Notes: generated from the sequence alone by a model not told the origin. DNA of 64,000 nt from Mixta theicola (GCF_002895925.1 NZ_NWUO01000003.1:306458-370457); one strand, 5' to 3'; positions 47,390-55,675 are shown, counted from the stretch's first letter. Numbers and translations: made by a program.

Positions 47390-48627
47390 AAGCGCCCCTC
47401 GCTGGCATAGCGATCCCACGCCGCCTGCAGCGCCGCGCCCTGCACGGTTTTAAAACCCAGATGGTTCAGCACCGCTTCCAGCGCGCTCAGCGTTTGCATA
47501 ACGCACTCTTTACGGGCGTTATAGCCCATCGTGCCGATACGCCAGACCTTACCGATCAGCGGGCCAAAAGAGGTGCCGATTTCAATGGCGAAATCTTCCA
47601 GCATCAGCTTGCGCACCTGTTCGCCGTTGATGCCTGCCGGGATCATCACCCCCAGCACATTGTTCATCTTGTGGCGCACATCGCCAAAAATCTCCAGCCC
47701 CATCGCCTGAATGCCGGTCAACAGCGCTTCGCCGTGCAGTTTGTGGCGCGCAATGGTGTTATTCAGCCCTTCCTGCAGTATTAAGCGAGCGCATTCGCGC
47801 GCGCCAAACAGCGCGGTGGTTGCTTCGGTATGATGGTTCAGCCGCTCCGGTCCCCAGTAATCCATAATCATGCCGAGGTCGAAATAGTTGGACCAGATCA
47901 TCTGATCGTCGCCGTCCTGATGATCGGCGGTACGGATCCCTTCTTCCACGCGTTTGCGCTTGCGGATAACCTCCTCCATACGCGGGCTGAGCGTGATCGG
48001 CGCGGTGCCGGACGGGCCGCCCAGACATTTCTGCATACCGGCTGATACCGCATCCAGCCCCCAGTCATCGCTCTCCAGCGCATTGCCGCCCAGCGAGGCG
48101 GTGGCGTCGGTGTAAAACAGCGCCCCGTAGCGCCGGCAAATCTCGCCCAGCTCCGCCAGCGGCTGCAGCATGGTGGTTGAGGTATCGCCCTGCACCGTCA
48201 GCAGCAGGCGTGGACGCACGCGCTTAATCGCGTCTTCGATCCGATCGGGCGTAAACACTTCGCCCCACGGCGCTTCGATGGTATGCACTTCGGCGCGGCA
48301 GCGACGCGCAATTTCACACAGCAAATGACCAAAACGACCAAATACCGGCACCAGCACCTTATCGCCGGGACGGATCGCCGACAGCAGAATTGCCTCAATA
48401 CCGGCGCGCGAGGTGCCGTCAATCAGCAGCGTCCAGCGGTTCTCCGTGCGGAATACGCCGCGGTAAAGCGCCATCACTTCATTCATATAGTGCGTCATTG
48501 CCGGATCGTACTGGCCGATCAGCTGGGTTGACATCGCACGCAGCACGCGCGGATCGGCATTAATCGGTCCCGGTCCCATCAGCAGGCGCGGCGGCGGATT
48601 GATTTGGTCGAATTGCGAGATATTCAT
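47386..48627 (-). CDS. hpxJ: Ureidoglycine-glyoxylate aminotransferase
   Basis: 413 residues from the ATG at 48627 (AAGGAA upstream). Class V aminotransferase resembling PucG/HpxJ: PPPRLLMGPGPINADPRVL, the aspartate in FYTDATASLGG and the PLP lysine in SAGMQKCLGGPSG. It converts ureidoglycine and an oxo acid to oxalurate and an amino acid, saving nitrogen without urea. First gene of a five-gene operon (with hpxK, uraD, uraH and the permease) under a sigma-54 promoter. Confidence 0.9.
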   Translation of the reverse strand: MNISQFDQINPPPRLLMGPGPINADPRVLRAMSTQLIGQYDPAMTHYMNEVMALYRGVFRTENRWTLLIDGTSRAGIEAILLSAIRPGDKVLVPVFGRFGHLLCEIARRCRAEVHTIEAPWGEVFTPDRIEDAIKRVRPRLLLTVQGDTSTTMLQPLAELGEICRRYGALFYTDATASLGGNALESDDWGLDAVSAGMQKCLGGPSGTAPITLSPRMEEVIRKRKRVEEGIRTADHQDGDDQMIWSNYFDLGMIMDYWGPERLNHHTEATTALFGARECARLILQEGLNNTIARHKLHGEALLTGIQAMGLEIFGDVRHKMNNVLGVMIPAGINGEQVRKLMLEDFAIEIGTSFGPLIGKVWRIGTMGYNARKECVMQTLSALEAVLNHLGFKTVQGAALQAAWDRYASEGRL

Positions 48628-48675
48628 TAGGCTTTCCTTATCTTGAGTAACGCTGCGCCCATTATTACCCTCATT

Positions 48676-48701
48676 CATTTGCACATCGTTGCGTGTAAAT
48701 G
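48676..48701. promoter_or_regulatory. Inverted repeat in the hpxJ leader
   Basis: CATTTGCAC-N8-GTGTAAATG (one mismatch) lies between the predicted start site (about 48725) and the hpxJ ATG. It is a candidate operator for the adjacent RpiR-type regulator or an RNA hairpin. Confidence 0.4.
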
Positions 48702-48735
48702 AAAGCTGCAACAAAAGATTCTTGAAAATACCTTT

Positions 48736-48751
48736 TGCAACTAATGTGCCA
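48736..48751 (-). promoter_or_regulatory. Sigma-54 promoter of the hpxJ-hpxK-uraD-uraH-permease operon
   Basis: Minus strand TGGCAC-ATTAG-TTGC-A, an exact consensus match with correct spacing. An NtrC-type site lies about 110 bases upstream. Confidence 0.85.
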
Positions 48752-48791
48752 ACGCGCATTGAGCGTTCTGAGTAGTAGATGGCGTTGGAAT

Positions 48792-48815
48792 GGCCCGTTA
48801 AAACGGGCCTTTTTT
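48792..48815 (+). terminator. Intrinsic-terminator-like hairpin on the plus strand
   Basis: GGCCCGTT-AA-AACGGGCC followed by six T. There is no plus-strand gene upstream, and the T-run is on the wrong side for hpxU. It sits between the NtrC site and the sigma-54 promoter. Confidence 0.55.
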
Positions 48816-48856
48816 AGATCAGAAGATGAAAAAAAGATGTTCCGTTAATGAGCAAA

Positions 48857-48871
48857 GCACCAAAATGGTGC
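48857..48871. promoter_or_regulatory. NtrC-type enhancer site
   Basis: GCACC-AAAAT-GGTGC is a perfect palindrome fitting the NtrC consensus GCAC-YAWWWTG-GTGC. It lies directly after the hpxU stop codon and about 110 bases upstream of the hpxJ sigma-54 promoter, a standard enhancer distance. Confidence 0.8.
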
Positions 48872-48875
48872 CCCA

Positions 48876-49715
48876 TTAACGCTGTTCCAGCTCATCCAGC
48901 TGTTGATAAAGATCGGCGATAGCGTGGATGCGCTGGCGCCCCTGCGCCAGCCCTTCATGCAGTAGCGCATTGGCCAGCAGATTAACCAGGCTCATGGCGG
49001 CAGAGTAGCTGTCAAAGGCGGAAACGCTGTCGAGCGGCGTGCAGAGCGGCCAGCGCGCCAGCGGAATAATCGACTGTGCCTGCGGCTCGCACAGCAGGAC
49101 CACCGGCACCGCCTGCTGCTGTAGCTGGAGCAGCAGCGATTTAATAATGCGCGGACGCCGCCGAAAAGCGACGGCAACCACCAGATCGTCAGCGCTAATA
49201 TCCACCAGTTCTTCGCCGAGAGTCTGGCCGGGCTGCGGCAGAATATGCACCTGCGCACGCGCCTGCAGCAGCTGCTGACGTAAGTGCAGCGCCACCGGCC
49301 AGCCGTTACGCATACCGATAATAAAGATGCGGCGCGCCTGCCCCAGCGCCGCGATAATGTCACTAAAGCGCTGCGGATCGATACTGTTAATCCACTGCGT
49401 CAGGTTAGCCATCTCTTGCTTGTAATGACGCGACAGCAGCGTGTTGCCCTGCACCGCATCGCGGTTGTCGGTGAGCGGCATTCCGCTTTGGCGCAGCGTT
49501 CGCAGCTCATCGCGCATGTCCTTATATTTTTCATAGCCGAGGCGCTTAAACAGGCGGCTGACGGTCGCTTTAGATACCCCGCTCAGGTGCGCCAGTTCGG
49601 CGCTGTTATAGCTGATTAAATCGTCGAAATGGTCAAAAACAAAATTGGCAATGCGCTGCTCCTGCGGCGAGAGCTGACCGTAATGTTGTCGGAGCCGTTC
49701 ATCAAGCTGCTTCAT
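48876..49715 (-). CDS. hpxU: RpiR/MurR-family regulator (HpxU-like)
   Basis: 279 residues from the ATG at 49715 (MKQLDERLRQHYGQLSPQEQ). N-terminal HTH_6 domain (SAELAHLSGVSKATVSRLFKRLGY) and a C-terminal SIS sugar-isomerase-like domain that in this family senses a small metabolite. It sits between the hpxJK and hpxWXYZ operons, divergent from the latter, as a regulator does in Klebsiella hpx clusters. The gene symbol is by position and family; the ligand is unknown. Confidence 0.8.
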   Translation of the reverse strand: MKQLDERLRQHYGQLSPQEQRIANFVFDHFDDLISYNSAELAHLSGVSKATVSRLFKRLGYEKYKDMRDELRTLRQSGMPLTDNRDAVQGNTLLSRHYKQEMANLTQWINSIDPQRFSDIIAALGQARRIFIIGMRNGWPVALHLRQQLLQARAQVHILPQPGQTLGEELVDISADDLVVAVAFRRRPRIIKSLLLQLQQQAVPVVLLCEPQAQSIIPLARWPLCTPLDSVSAFDSYSAAMSLVNLLANALLHEGLAQGRQRIHAIADLYQQLDELEQR

Positions 49716-49785
49716 AAAGATCCCTGTAACTTTTGTTTCAGCCTGAACATAGCATAAATCGATCCACAATCAGGTCGCTCAAACC

Positions 49786-49801
49786 TGGAACAGCTCTTGC
49801 T
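49786..49801 (+). promoter_or_regulatory. Sigma-54 promoter of hpxWXYZ
   Basis: TGGAAC-AGCTC-TTGC-T: GG and GC at exact -24/-12 spacing, one mismatch to TGGCAC. The predicted start is about 25 bases before the hpxW ATG. Confidence 0.75.
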
Positions 49802-49835
49802 TAGTTTTTTTATCCGAAGCAATTAAGGGAACGCG

Positions 49836-51422
49836 ATGATCCAAAGTAATATGGCGCCTCAGGGAATGGTGGTCACGCCGCATCACCTCGCCAGCGAAAG
49901 CGCGCTGGCGGTCCTGCGCGAAGGCGGTAATGCGATTGAAGCCATGGTGGCCGCCGCGGCGACTATCGCCGTGGTGTATCCGCATATGAACGGCCTCGGC
50001 GGCGACGGCTTCTGGCTGATAATGCCGCCGCAGGGCGATCCGATAGCCATCGACGCCAGCGGCGCAGCCGGGTCGCTGGCACATCCCAACTTTTATCAGG
50101 GGCTGCAGCAGATTCCTCATCGCGGCCCAAAGGCGGCGCTGACCGTGGCTGGTACCGTTAGCGGCTGGTCAGAAGCGCTAACGCTCGCTCGCGAATATGG
50201 CGGAAGCGCGCTGCCGCTGCCGCGCCTGTTGCGCGATGCGATTCGCTATGCCGCCGACGGCATTCCGGTAACCGCCTCCCAGGCCGCCGCCACCCACGCC
50301 AAAAGAGAGGAGCTGGCCCACCAGCCCGGCTTCGCCGCCACCTTTATGCCCGATGGCGCTCCGCCGCGTCCCGGCAGCCGCTTTACCCAACCCGCGCTGG
50401 CCGGGACGCTATCAGAACTCTGTGAGAACGGGCTGGAGAGCTTTTATCGCGGCCCGCTGGCGCATCGGCTGGCGCAGGGCATGGCGCAGCTGGAAATGCC
50501 CATCATGCTGGAGGATTTACAGCGCCATCGGGCAAAACGCCGCAGGCCGCTGCACCTTGCTCATCAGCACGGCGATATTTACAACATGACGCCGCCGACG
50601 CAGGGGCTGGTTTCGCTGGCGATCCTCGGCATTACCGACTGCCTGAATATGGCGGAGGCCGATGAGGTGCAGACGGTCCATCTTATCGTCGAGGCGACGA
50701 AACGGGCCTTCGCCCTGCGCGACCGCTATATCACCGACCCGCTGCATATGCGTGAAGAGATGCAGGAACTGCTGGACAACGGCCTGCTGGCAACCACCGC
50801 GCAGCAAATCGATCCGCTGCGCGCCGCGCCCTGGGGAAGCGGACGCGGGCCTGGCGATACCGTCTGGATGGGCGTAATGGACAGCAGCGGCATGGCCGTC
50901 TCCTTTATTCAGAGCATTTATCATGAGTTTGGCAGCGGCGTGGTGCTGCCGGATACCGGCATTGTCTGGCAGAACCGTGGCGCGGCCTTCAGCCTCAACC
51001 CTGACCATTTGCTGACGCTGCTGCCCGGTAAACAGCCGTTCCATACGCTCAACCCTGCCGCCGCCCGCCTGAAAGATGGCCGCCTGATGGTTTACGGATC
51101 GATGGGCGGCGACGGTCAGCCGCAAACCCAGGCGGCGATATTTACCCGCCACGTGATTCAGGGCATGCCGCTCCAGGAGGCGATTAGCGCCCCGCGCTGG
51201 CTGCTGGGCAGAACCTGGGGAGAATCCTCAGACAGCCTGAAACTGGAGGGGCGCTTCAGCGCCGATACGCTGGCCCGGCTGGCGGCGTTGGGTCATCAGG
51301 TGGACCGGCTGCCCGCGTTTAGCGAGGCGGTCGGCCACGCTGGCGCGATTGTGCGTCACACCAACGGCATGCTGGAAGGCGCTTTCGATCCGCGCAGCAA
51401 CGGCAGCGCGGCGGGTTTCTGA
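49836..51422 (+). CDS. hpxW: Oxamate amidohydrolase (gamma-glutamyltransferase fold)
   Basis: 528 residues, Ntn-hydrolase of the GGT superfamily, without a signal peptide. N-terminal part ASESALAVLREGGNAIEAMVAAA. The self-processing threonine should be in GPGDTVWMGVMD, with downstream SIYHEFGSGVVLPDTGI. Klebsiella HpxW hydrolyses oxamate to oxalate and ammonia at the end of the oxalurate route. It leads hpxWXYZ, with hpxX 12 bases behind. Confidence 0.9.
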   Translation: MIQSNMAPQGMVVTPHHLASESALAVLREGGNAIEAMVAAAATIAVVYPHMNGLGGDGFWLIMPPQGDPIAIDASGAAGSLAHPNFYQGLQQIPHRGPKAALTVAGTVSGWSEALTLAREYGGSALPLPRLLRDAIRYAADGIPVTASQAAATHAKREELAHQPGFAATFMPDGAPPRPGSRFTQPALAGTLSELCENGLESFYRGPLAHRLAQGMAQLEMPIMLEDLQRHRAKRRRPLHLAHQHGDIYNMTPPTQGLVSLAILGITDCLNMAEADEVQTVHLIVEATKRAFALRDRYITDPLHMREEMQELLDNGLLATTAQQIDPLRAAPWGSGRGPGDTVWMGVMDSSGMAVSFIQSIYHEFGSGVVLPDTGIVWQNRGAAFSLNPDHLLTLLPGKQPFHTLNPAAARLKDGRLMVYGSMGGDGQPQTQAAIFTRHVIQGMPLQEAISAPRWLLGRTWGESSDSLKLEGRFSADTLARLAALGHQVDRLPAFSEAVGHAGAIVRHTNGMLEGAFDPRSNGSAAGF

Positions 51423-51434
51423 CAGGAGAAAAAG

Positions 51435-51617
51435 ATGAAGGTAAACGACTGGACGACCTATCTGAACCAGATGACGGCGATGCTGGATATTGAGCTGGAT
51501 GAGGCGCGCCGCGCCGAGCTGCTGCTGCAGTTCACCCGTATCGCTCAGATGGCCGGGCCGCTGATGGATTTCCCGCTGGATGAGCGGCTGGACGTGGCGG
51601 GAGTCTATCAGGCATGA
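51435..51617 (+). CDS. hpxX: HpxX, small AtzG-like (DUF4089) subunit
   Basis: 60 residues, mostly helical and acidic (LDIELDEARRAELLLQFTRIAQ). DUF4089 proteins such as AtzG pair with an amidase such as AtzE and stabilise it in a heterocomplex. The stop overlaps the amidase ATG by four bases, the usual arrangement for such a pair. Confidence 0.88.
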   Translation: MKVNDWTTYLNQMTAMLDIELDEARRAELLLQFTRIAQMAGPLMDFPLDERLDVAGVYQA

Positions 51618-53062
51618 AGTTAAGTGAATTTTCCATCTCCCGACTGCAGCAGGCGCTGCAAAACGGCGAGCTTAGCGCCAGAGAAATTGCGAACGCGACA
51701 CTCACCGCCATTGAACAGCAGAATCCGCGCATTAACGCCTGGACGACGATCGTCGCCGATCGCATGCGCCAACAGGCGGATCGTCTCGATCGTTTACGGC
51801 GCGAAGGCCAGCCGCTGCCGCCGCTGGCTGGCGTACCTTATGCGGTAAAAAACCTGTTTGACGTGGCGGGTCAGCGTACGCTGGCCGGTGCCAGCCTGTT
51901 CAGCAAACGGCCGCTTGCCGTGCGCGATGCCTGGGCGGTAGACAAGCTCAGCCAGGCCGGAGCGCTGCTGAGCGGTATGCTCAATATGGATGCTTACGCC
52001 TACGGCTTTACTACCGAAAACAGCCACTATGGCGCGACGCGCAATCCTCACGATTTGCAGCGTATCGCCGGTGGATCTTCCGGCGGATCGGCGGCGGCCG
52101 TGGCGACAGGGCTGGTGCATTTTTCTCTCGGCAGCGATACCAACGGTTCGATTCGTGTGCCCGCTTCGCTGTGCGGCATTTTCGGGCTGAAGCCAACCTT
52201 TGGCCGCCTGTCGCGTCACGGCACCCATCCCTTTGTTGCCAGTCTCGACCATATCGGCCCTTTTGCCCGCAGCTGCGAAGATTTGACGCGCGTCTATGAT
52301 GCTTTGCAGGGCCACGATGTGGAAGATGCCTTTCAGGCAAAGGTTGCGCCCCAGCCTGCGCTTGCGCAGCTGAATAACGGGCCGGAAGGGCTGCGCTGCG
52401 CGGTGCTCGGCGGCTATTTTCAACGGTTCAGCGATAATGATGCGCAGCAGGCCGTCGCAACGGCGGCGCGGGCGCTGGAGGCCAGCGAGCTGCTGGAGCT
52501 GGATGAGCTGGATATTGCCCGCTCCGCGGCGTTTATTATTACCGCCGCCGAAGGCGGTAACCGCTATTTACCGGCGCTGCGCAGCCAGCCTGAGCGCTTT
52601 GAGCCGCTGTCGCGCGAGCGACTGCTGGCAGGCGCCATACTGCCCTCCGCCTGGTATGTGCAGGCCCAACGTTTTCGCCGCTATTTCCAGCAAAAGGTGC
52701 TGGCGCTGTTTGACCATTTTGATCTGCTGATTGCCCCGGCCACGCCCTGCTGCGCCACGCTTATCGGTCAGGAAACCATGCTGGTTAACGGTCAAACGCT
52801 GCCGGTGCGCGCCAGTATGGGCATGTTGACGCAGCCAATCTCGTTTCTCGGCCTGCCGGTCACTACCGTGCCGTTACGCACTTCCGGCGGCCTGCCGATT
52901 GGCCTGCAGCTGATCGCCGCGCCTTTTCAGGAGGCGAAATGCCTGCGGGCCGCCCGCGTGCTGGAAAAGATGGGGATCGCTACGGCGCCGGTGGCGCAGC
53001 TGGAAATAGCCGGTAATCCTGCCGCATCCGCCTGTTCGTGGAGTTCAACGCATGACAAATAA
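51614..53062 (+). CDS. hpxY: Amidase-signature hydrolase HpxY (AtzE-like)
   Basis: 482 residues. Ser-Ser-Lys triad: Lys in PYAVKNLFDV, Ser in the RIAGGSSGGSAAAVA signature, and the cis-Ser segment GSDTNGSIRVPASLCG. Closest type by eye is AtzE/HpxY. In the hpx context it probably acts on oxalurate or a derivative to give oxamate or feed HpxW. The exact reaction is not established from sequence. It overlaps hpxX and hpxZ. Confidence 0.88.
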   Translation: MKLSEFSISRLQQALQNGELSAREIANATLTAIEQQNPRINAWTTIVADRMRQQADRLDRLRREGQPLPPLAGVPYAVKNLFDVAGQRTLAGASLFSKRPLAVRDAWAVDKLSQAGALLSGMLNMDAYAYGFTTENSHYGATRNPHDLQRIAGGSSGGSAAAVATGLVHFSLGSDTNGSIRVPASLCGIFGLKPTFGRLSRHGTHPFVASLDHIGPFARSCEDLTRVYDALQGHDVEDAFQAKVAPQPALAQLNNGPEGLRCAVLGGYFQRFSDNDAQQAVATAARALEASELLELDELDIARSAAFIITAAEGGNRYLPALRSQPERFEPLSRERLLAGAILPSAWYVQAQRFRRYFQQKVLALFDHFDLLIAPATPCCATLIGQETMLVNGQTLPVRASMGMLTQPISFLGLPVTTVPLRTSGGLPIGLQLIAAPFQEAKCLRAARVLEKMGIATAPVAQLEIAGNPAASACSWSSTHDK

Positions 53063-53438
53063 TGATATTAATCTTCCGGCTATCGTGTCGGAGGTGACCG
53101 CCGCCTTTCAACGCTATGAGCAGGCGCTGATTAGCAATGATATTGCGGTGCTGGACACCCTGTTCTGGCACGACGAGCGGACGGTGCGCCTGGGCGCCGG
53201 TGAGAACCTGTACGGCATTGAGGCGATCCGCGCATTTCGGGCCGCGCGCCCCAGCGCCGGTTTATATCGCCAGCTGCAAAACAGCGTTATTACCACCTTC
53301 GGCACCGATTTCGCCGTCTGTAGCACCGAGTTTACCCGCCCCGGCAGCGAGCGCCCTGGTCGTCAGCAGCAAACCTGGGTGCGACTGCCGGACGGCTGGC
53401 GTATCGTCGCCGCGCAGGTCAGCCTGTTGGGCGGCTAA
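53052..53438 (+). CDS. hpxZ: HpxZ, AtzH-like (DUF3225) protein
   Basis: 128 residues, SnoaL/NTF2-like alpha+beta fold (ALISNDIAVLDTLFWHDERTV; TWVRLPDGWRIVAAQVS). DUF3225 proteins accompany AtzE-type amidases; AtzH is a 1,3-dicarboxyurea amidohydrolase, so a small-amide hydrolase role is possible. Last gene of hpxWXYZ, overlapping hpxY by 11 bases. Confidence 0.85.
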   Translation: MTNNDINLPAIVSEVTAAFQRYEQALISNDIAVLDTLFWHDERTVRLGAGENLYGIEAIRAFRAARPSAGLYRQLQNSVITTFGTDFAVCSTEFTRPGSERPGRQQQTWVRLPDGWRIVAAQVSLLGG

Positions 53439-53445
53439 TAAAAAA

Positions 53446-53472
53446 GCCGCGAGCGCTTAATACGCTCGCGGC
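53446..53472. terminator. Bidirectional terminator, hpxZ / hpxB
   Basis: GCCGCGAGCG-CTTAATA-CGCTCGCGGC, a 10-bp perfect stem with a T-run on the minus-strand side, between convergent hpxZ and the allantoinase gene. Confidence 0.9.
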
Positions 53473-53501
53473 AGGTAAGCCAGAGGCGACAAACAGGGGC
53501 G

Positions 53502-54461
53502 TCAGGCCTCCGGCGCCGGATGATGTTTGATCCAGTGATCGGCAATCTGCTGACGGGTACAGATCCAAACCCGTTCGTGCTGCTGAATATAATCCAGGAA
53601 ACGCGTTAGCGCGCGGAAGCGGCCGGGCCGTCCCAGCAGGCGGCAATGCATCCCTACTGACATCATTTTCGGCGCGGTTTCGCCCTCTTCATACAGCACG
53701 TCAAAGCTGTCTTTCAGGTAAGTGTAAAACTGCTCGGCGGTGTTAAATCCCTGCGGCGTGGCGAAGCGCATATCGTTGGTTTCCAGCGTGTAGGGAATAA
53801 TCAGATGGGGTTTGACCGTGCCATCCTGACAGGTGACGCGCGTCCAGAACGGCAGATCGTCGCCGTAATAGTCGCTGTCGTAGCTAAAGCCGCCCTGCTC
53901 GACCACCAGCCGCCGGGTGTTCGGGCTGTCGCGCCCGGTGTACCAGCCGGTTGGCGCTTTGCCAAACAGATCCATCAGCACGTCCACCGCCTGCTGAATA
54001 TGCTGACGTTCGGTTTTAGCATCCATCGACTGATAATGGATCCAGCGCCAGCCGTGGCTGACGACATCATATTGCGCATCGGCAATCGCCTGTACCACTT
54101 CCGGATGACGCGCCAACGCCATCGCCACGCCAAATACCGTTAGCGGCAGCCCGCGCTTTTGAAACTCATGGTGAATACGCCAGAAACCGGCGCGCGAACC
54201 ATATTCATACAGCGAGTCCATCGACATATGGCGGTCAGGATAGCTGGCCGCGCCGATAATATCCGACAAAAACTGCTCGGAGCCAGCGTCACCGTGCAGA
54301 ACGTTATTTTCTGCGCCCTCTTCATAGTTGAGAACAAACTGCACCGCAATGCGCGCTTCGCCGGGCCAGGCGGCATGGGGCGGATGTCCCGCGTAGCCCC
54401 GTATATCGCGCGGATAGTTTTTATTGAAGCTGTACTCTTTTTTCTCAGGGGATTGACTCAT
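53502..54461 (-). CDS. hpxB: Allantoinase, PuuE/HpxB type
   Basis: 319 residues, polysaccharide-deacetylase-like fold distinct from the amidohydrolase allantoinases. Features: YPRDIRGYAGHPPHA, VLNYEEGAENNVLHGD, VVSHGWRWIHYQ and MMSVGMHCRLLGRPGR. PuuE enzymes hydrolyse (S)-allantoin to allantoate without a metal. It follows the allantoin racemase gene with a 33-base gap on the same strand. Confidence 0.92.
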   Translation of the reverse strand: MSQSPEKKEYSFNKNYPRDIRGYAGHPPHAAWPGEARIAVQFVLNYEEGAENNVLHGDAGSEQFLSDIIGAASYPDRHMSMDSLYEYGSRAGFWRIHHEFQKRGLPLTVFGVAMALARHPEVVQAIADAQYDVVSHGWRWIHYQSMDAKTERQHIQQAVDVLMDLFGKAPTGWYTGRDSPNTRRLVVEQGGFSYDSDYYGDDLPFWTRVTCQDGTVKPHLIIPYTLETNDMRFATPQGFNTAEQFYTYLKDSFDVLYEEGETAPKMMSVGMHCRLLGRPGRFRALTRFLDYIQQHERVWICTRQQIADHWIKHHPAPEA

Positions 54462-54494
54462 TCTCTGGCTCCTTTCTTGAGCAGATGACTTCCG

Positions 54495-55232
54495 TTAGTT
54501 TAGGTGCTGCAAGGCGCCCGTTATCTTTTTTTCGCATGGAAACGCTAAATCGCCATATTTACTGGTGCCTAACCCCAACGACACCAGCGATTCCACTATT
54601 TTTACCGCCGCGCCGACGCCATCAATTACCGGCATGCCTAATTCGCGGGTGAGATCGCGCGCCAGCGTCGCCATCCCGCCGCAGCCCAGCACAATCGCAC
54701 CACAGCCATCCTCCCGCTGCGCCTGCAGACAGCGGCTGCGCACCTTTTCCTGGGCCAGACCGCTGCCATCCTCCAGCGCCAGCACCGGTAGATCGATGGC
54801 GTGCAGCGCGGCGCAGTGATGGGTAAAACCATACTGCTGTAGCAGATGGCGGGCGATAATCAGCGTGCGCGGCAGCGTAGTCACGACAGAAAAACGCGTC
54901 GCCACCATGGTCGCCATATGCATCGCCGCCTCGGCGATGCCGATAACCGGGCCGCTGGCCAGTTCGCGCGCCGCCAGCAGGCCGGGATCGCCAAAGCAGG
55001 CGATAACGTGCCCGTGAACGCCCTGCTCGCGTCCCCGTTTCACCTGCTCCAGCACGCCGAGCGCTGCGATCGCTTCATCGGCGTGTCCTTCAATCGACGG
55101 CACGCCCTGCGTTGGCGAGACGGCGATAATCTCCGTTGCTGGCGATGCCGCTTCGCGGGCGGCGCGGGCGATGGTTTCAGTCATCGCCTGCGTGGTGTTG
55201 GGGTTGATGACCTGTATACAAAGGGAACTCAT
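54495..55232 (-). CDS. hpxA: Allantoin racemase
   Basis: 245 residues, Asp/Glu/hydantoin racemase family. The two catalytic cysteines are in VIACFGDPGLLA and AIVLGCGGMATLA, with the N-terminal VINPNTTQAMTE. It interconverts allantoin enantiomers so that all of it can enter the (S)-specific allantoinase. The gene begins inside the broken end of the GntR gene. Confidence 0.92.
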   Translation of the reverse strand: MSSLCIQVINPNTTQAMTETIARAAREAASPATEIIAVSPTQGVPSIEGHADEAIAALGVLEQVKRGREQGVHGHVIACFGDPGLLAARELASGPVIGIAEAAMHMATMVATRFSVVTTLPRTLIIARHLLQQYGFTHHCAALHAIDLPVLALEDGSGLAQEKVRSRCLQAQREDGCGAIVLGCGGMATLARDLTRELGMPVIDGVGAAVKIVESLVSLGLGTSKYGDLAFPCEKKITGALQHLN

Positions 55233-55581
55233 TTTTGCGGCACTCCTTTATGGGCACACAGTAGGGAAAAATCGGGCAGGACGTCACCGCCGCGCTCAAA
55301 ACGCGGTGACGGCAAATATCACGCGCCTCCTGCGCATCGGGCGAAGCAACATGCGCACCACGTCTGGGCGTTAACATAATCATTTGCACTGCGGCGAGGC
55401 GCTGTAGCACGTTACGAATGCCGGTGCGGCTGATGGCAAACACCTTCGCCAGCGCTTCCGCCAGCAAGCGGCTGCCGGGCGACAGCGGCTGTTTTTCCAT
55501 CGCGGTCAGTAACGCCTGACGGACCGGTTTGTCGTTACCGGTCAGCTCTGAGGCCGTTTTCTGGCCGGGATTATGCTTCAT
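55177..55581 (-). pseudogene. hpxS: GntR-family regulator (HpxS-like), effector domain lost
   Basis: From the ATG at 55581 a normal GntR winged helix is present (KPVRQALLTAMEKQPLSPGS, then ISRTGIRNVLQRLAAVQMI and TPRRGAHVASPDAQEARDI). FadR-type members then continue with an FCD ligand domain of about 150 residues. Here only about 45 unrelated residues follow, running into the hpxA start in another frame. It is therefore a C-terminal deletion relic, or a DNA-binding stub. Full-length homologues regulate the allantoin genes. Confidence 0.8.
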
Positions 55582-55604
55582 GACACCTACTCCGTTGACG
55601 CGTG

Positions 55605-55646
55605 TTGTATACAAAAACCGCTGTCCGGTGGAGCAGCGGCGTATAC
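55605..55646. promoter_or_regulatory. Candidate GntR operators (GTATAC pair)
   Basis: A perfect palindrome TTGTATACAA at 55605-55614 and a second GTATACAA at 55641-55648, about 34 bases centre to centre, lie between the GntR gene and the divergent permease gene. Such sites are typical for FadR-type GntR proteins. Confidence 0.55.
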
Positions 55647-55659
55647 AAAATTTAACTTT

Positions 55660-55675
55660 TGGCCTGAATCCTGCA
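55660..55675 (+). promoter_or_regulatory. Possible sigma-54 promoter of the allantoin permease gene
   Basis: TGGCCT-GAATC-CTGC-A has GG and GC at the right spacing, but three mismatches to TGGCAC-N5-TTGC. Weak candidate, about 54 bases before the permease ATG. Confidence 0.35.
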
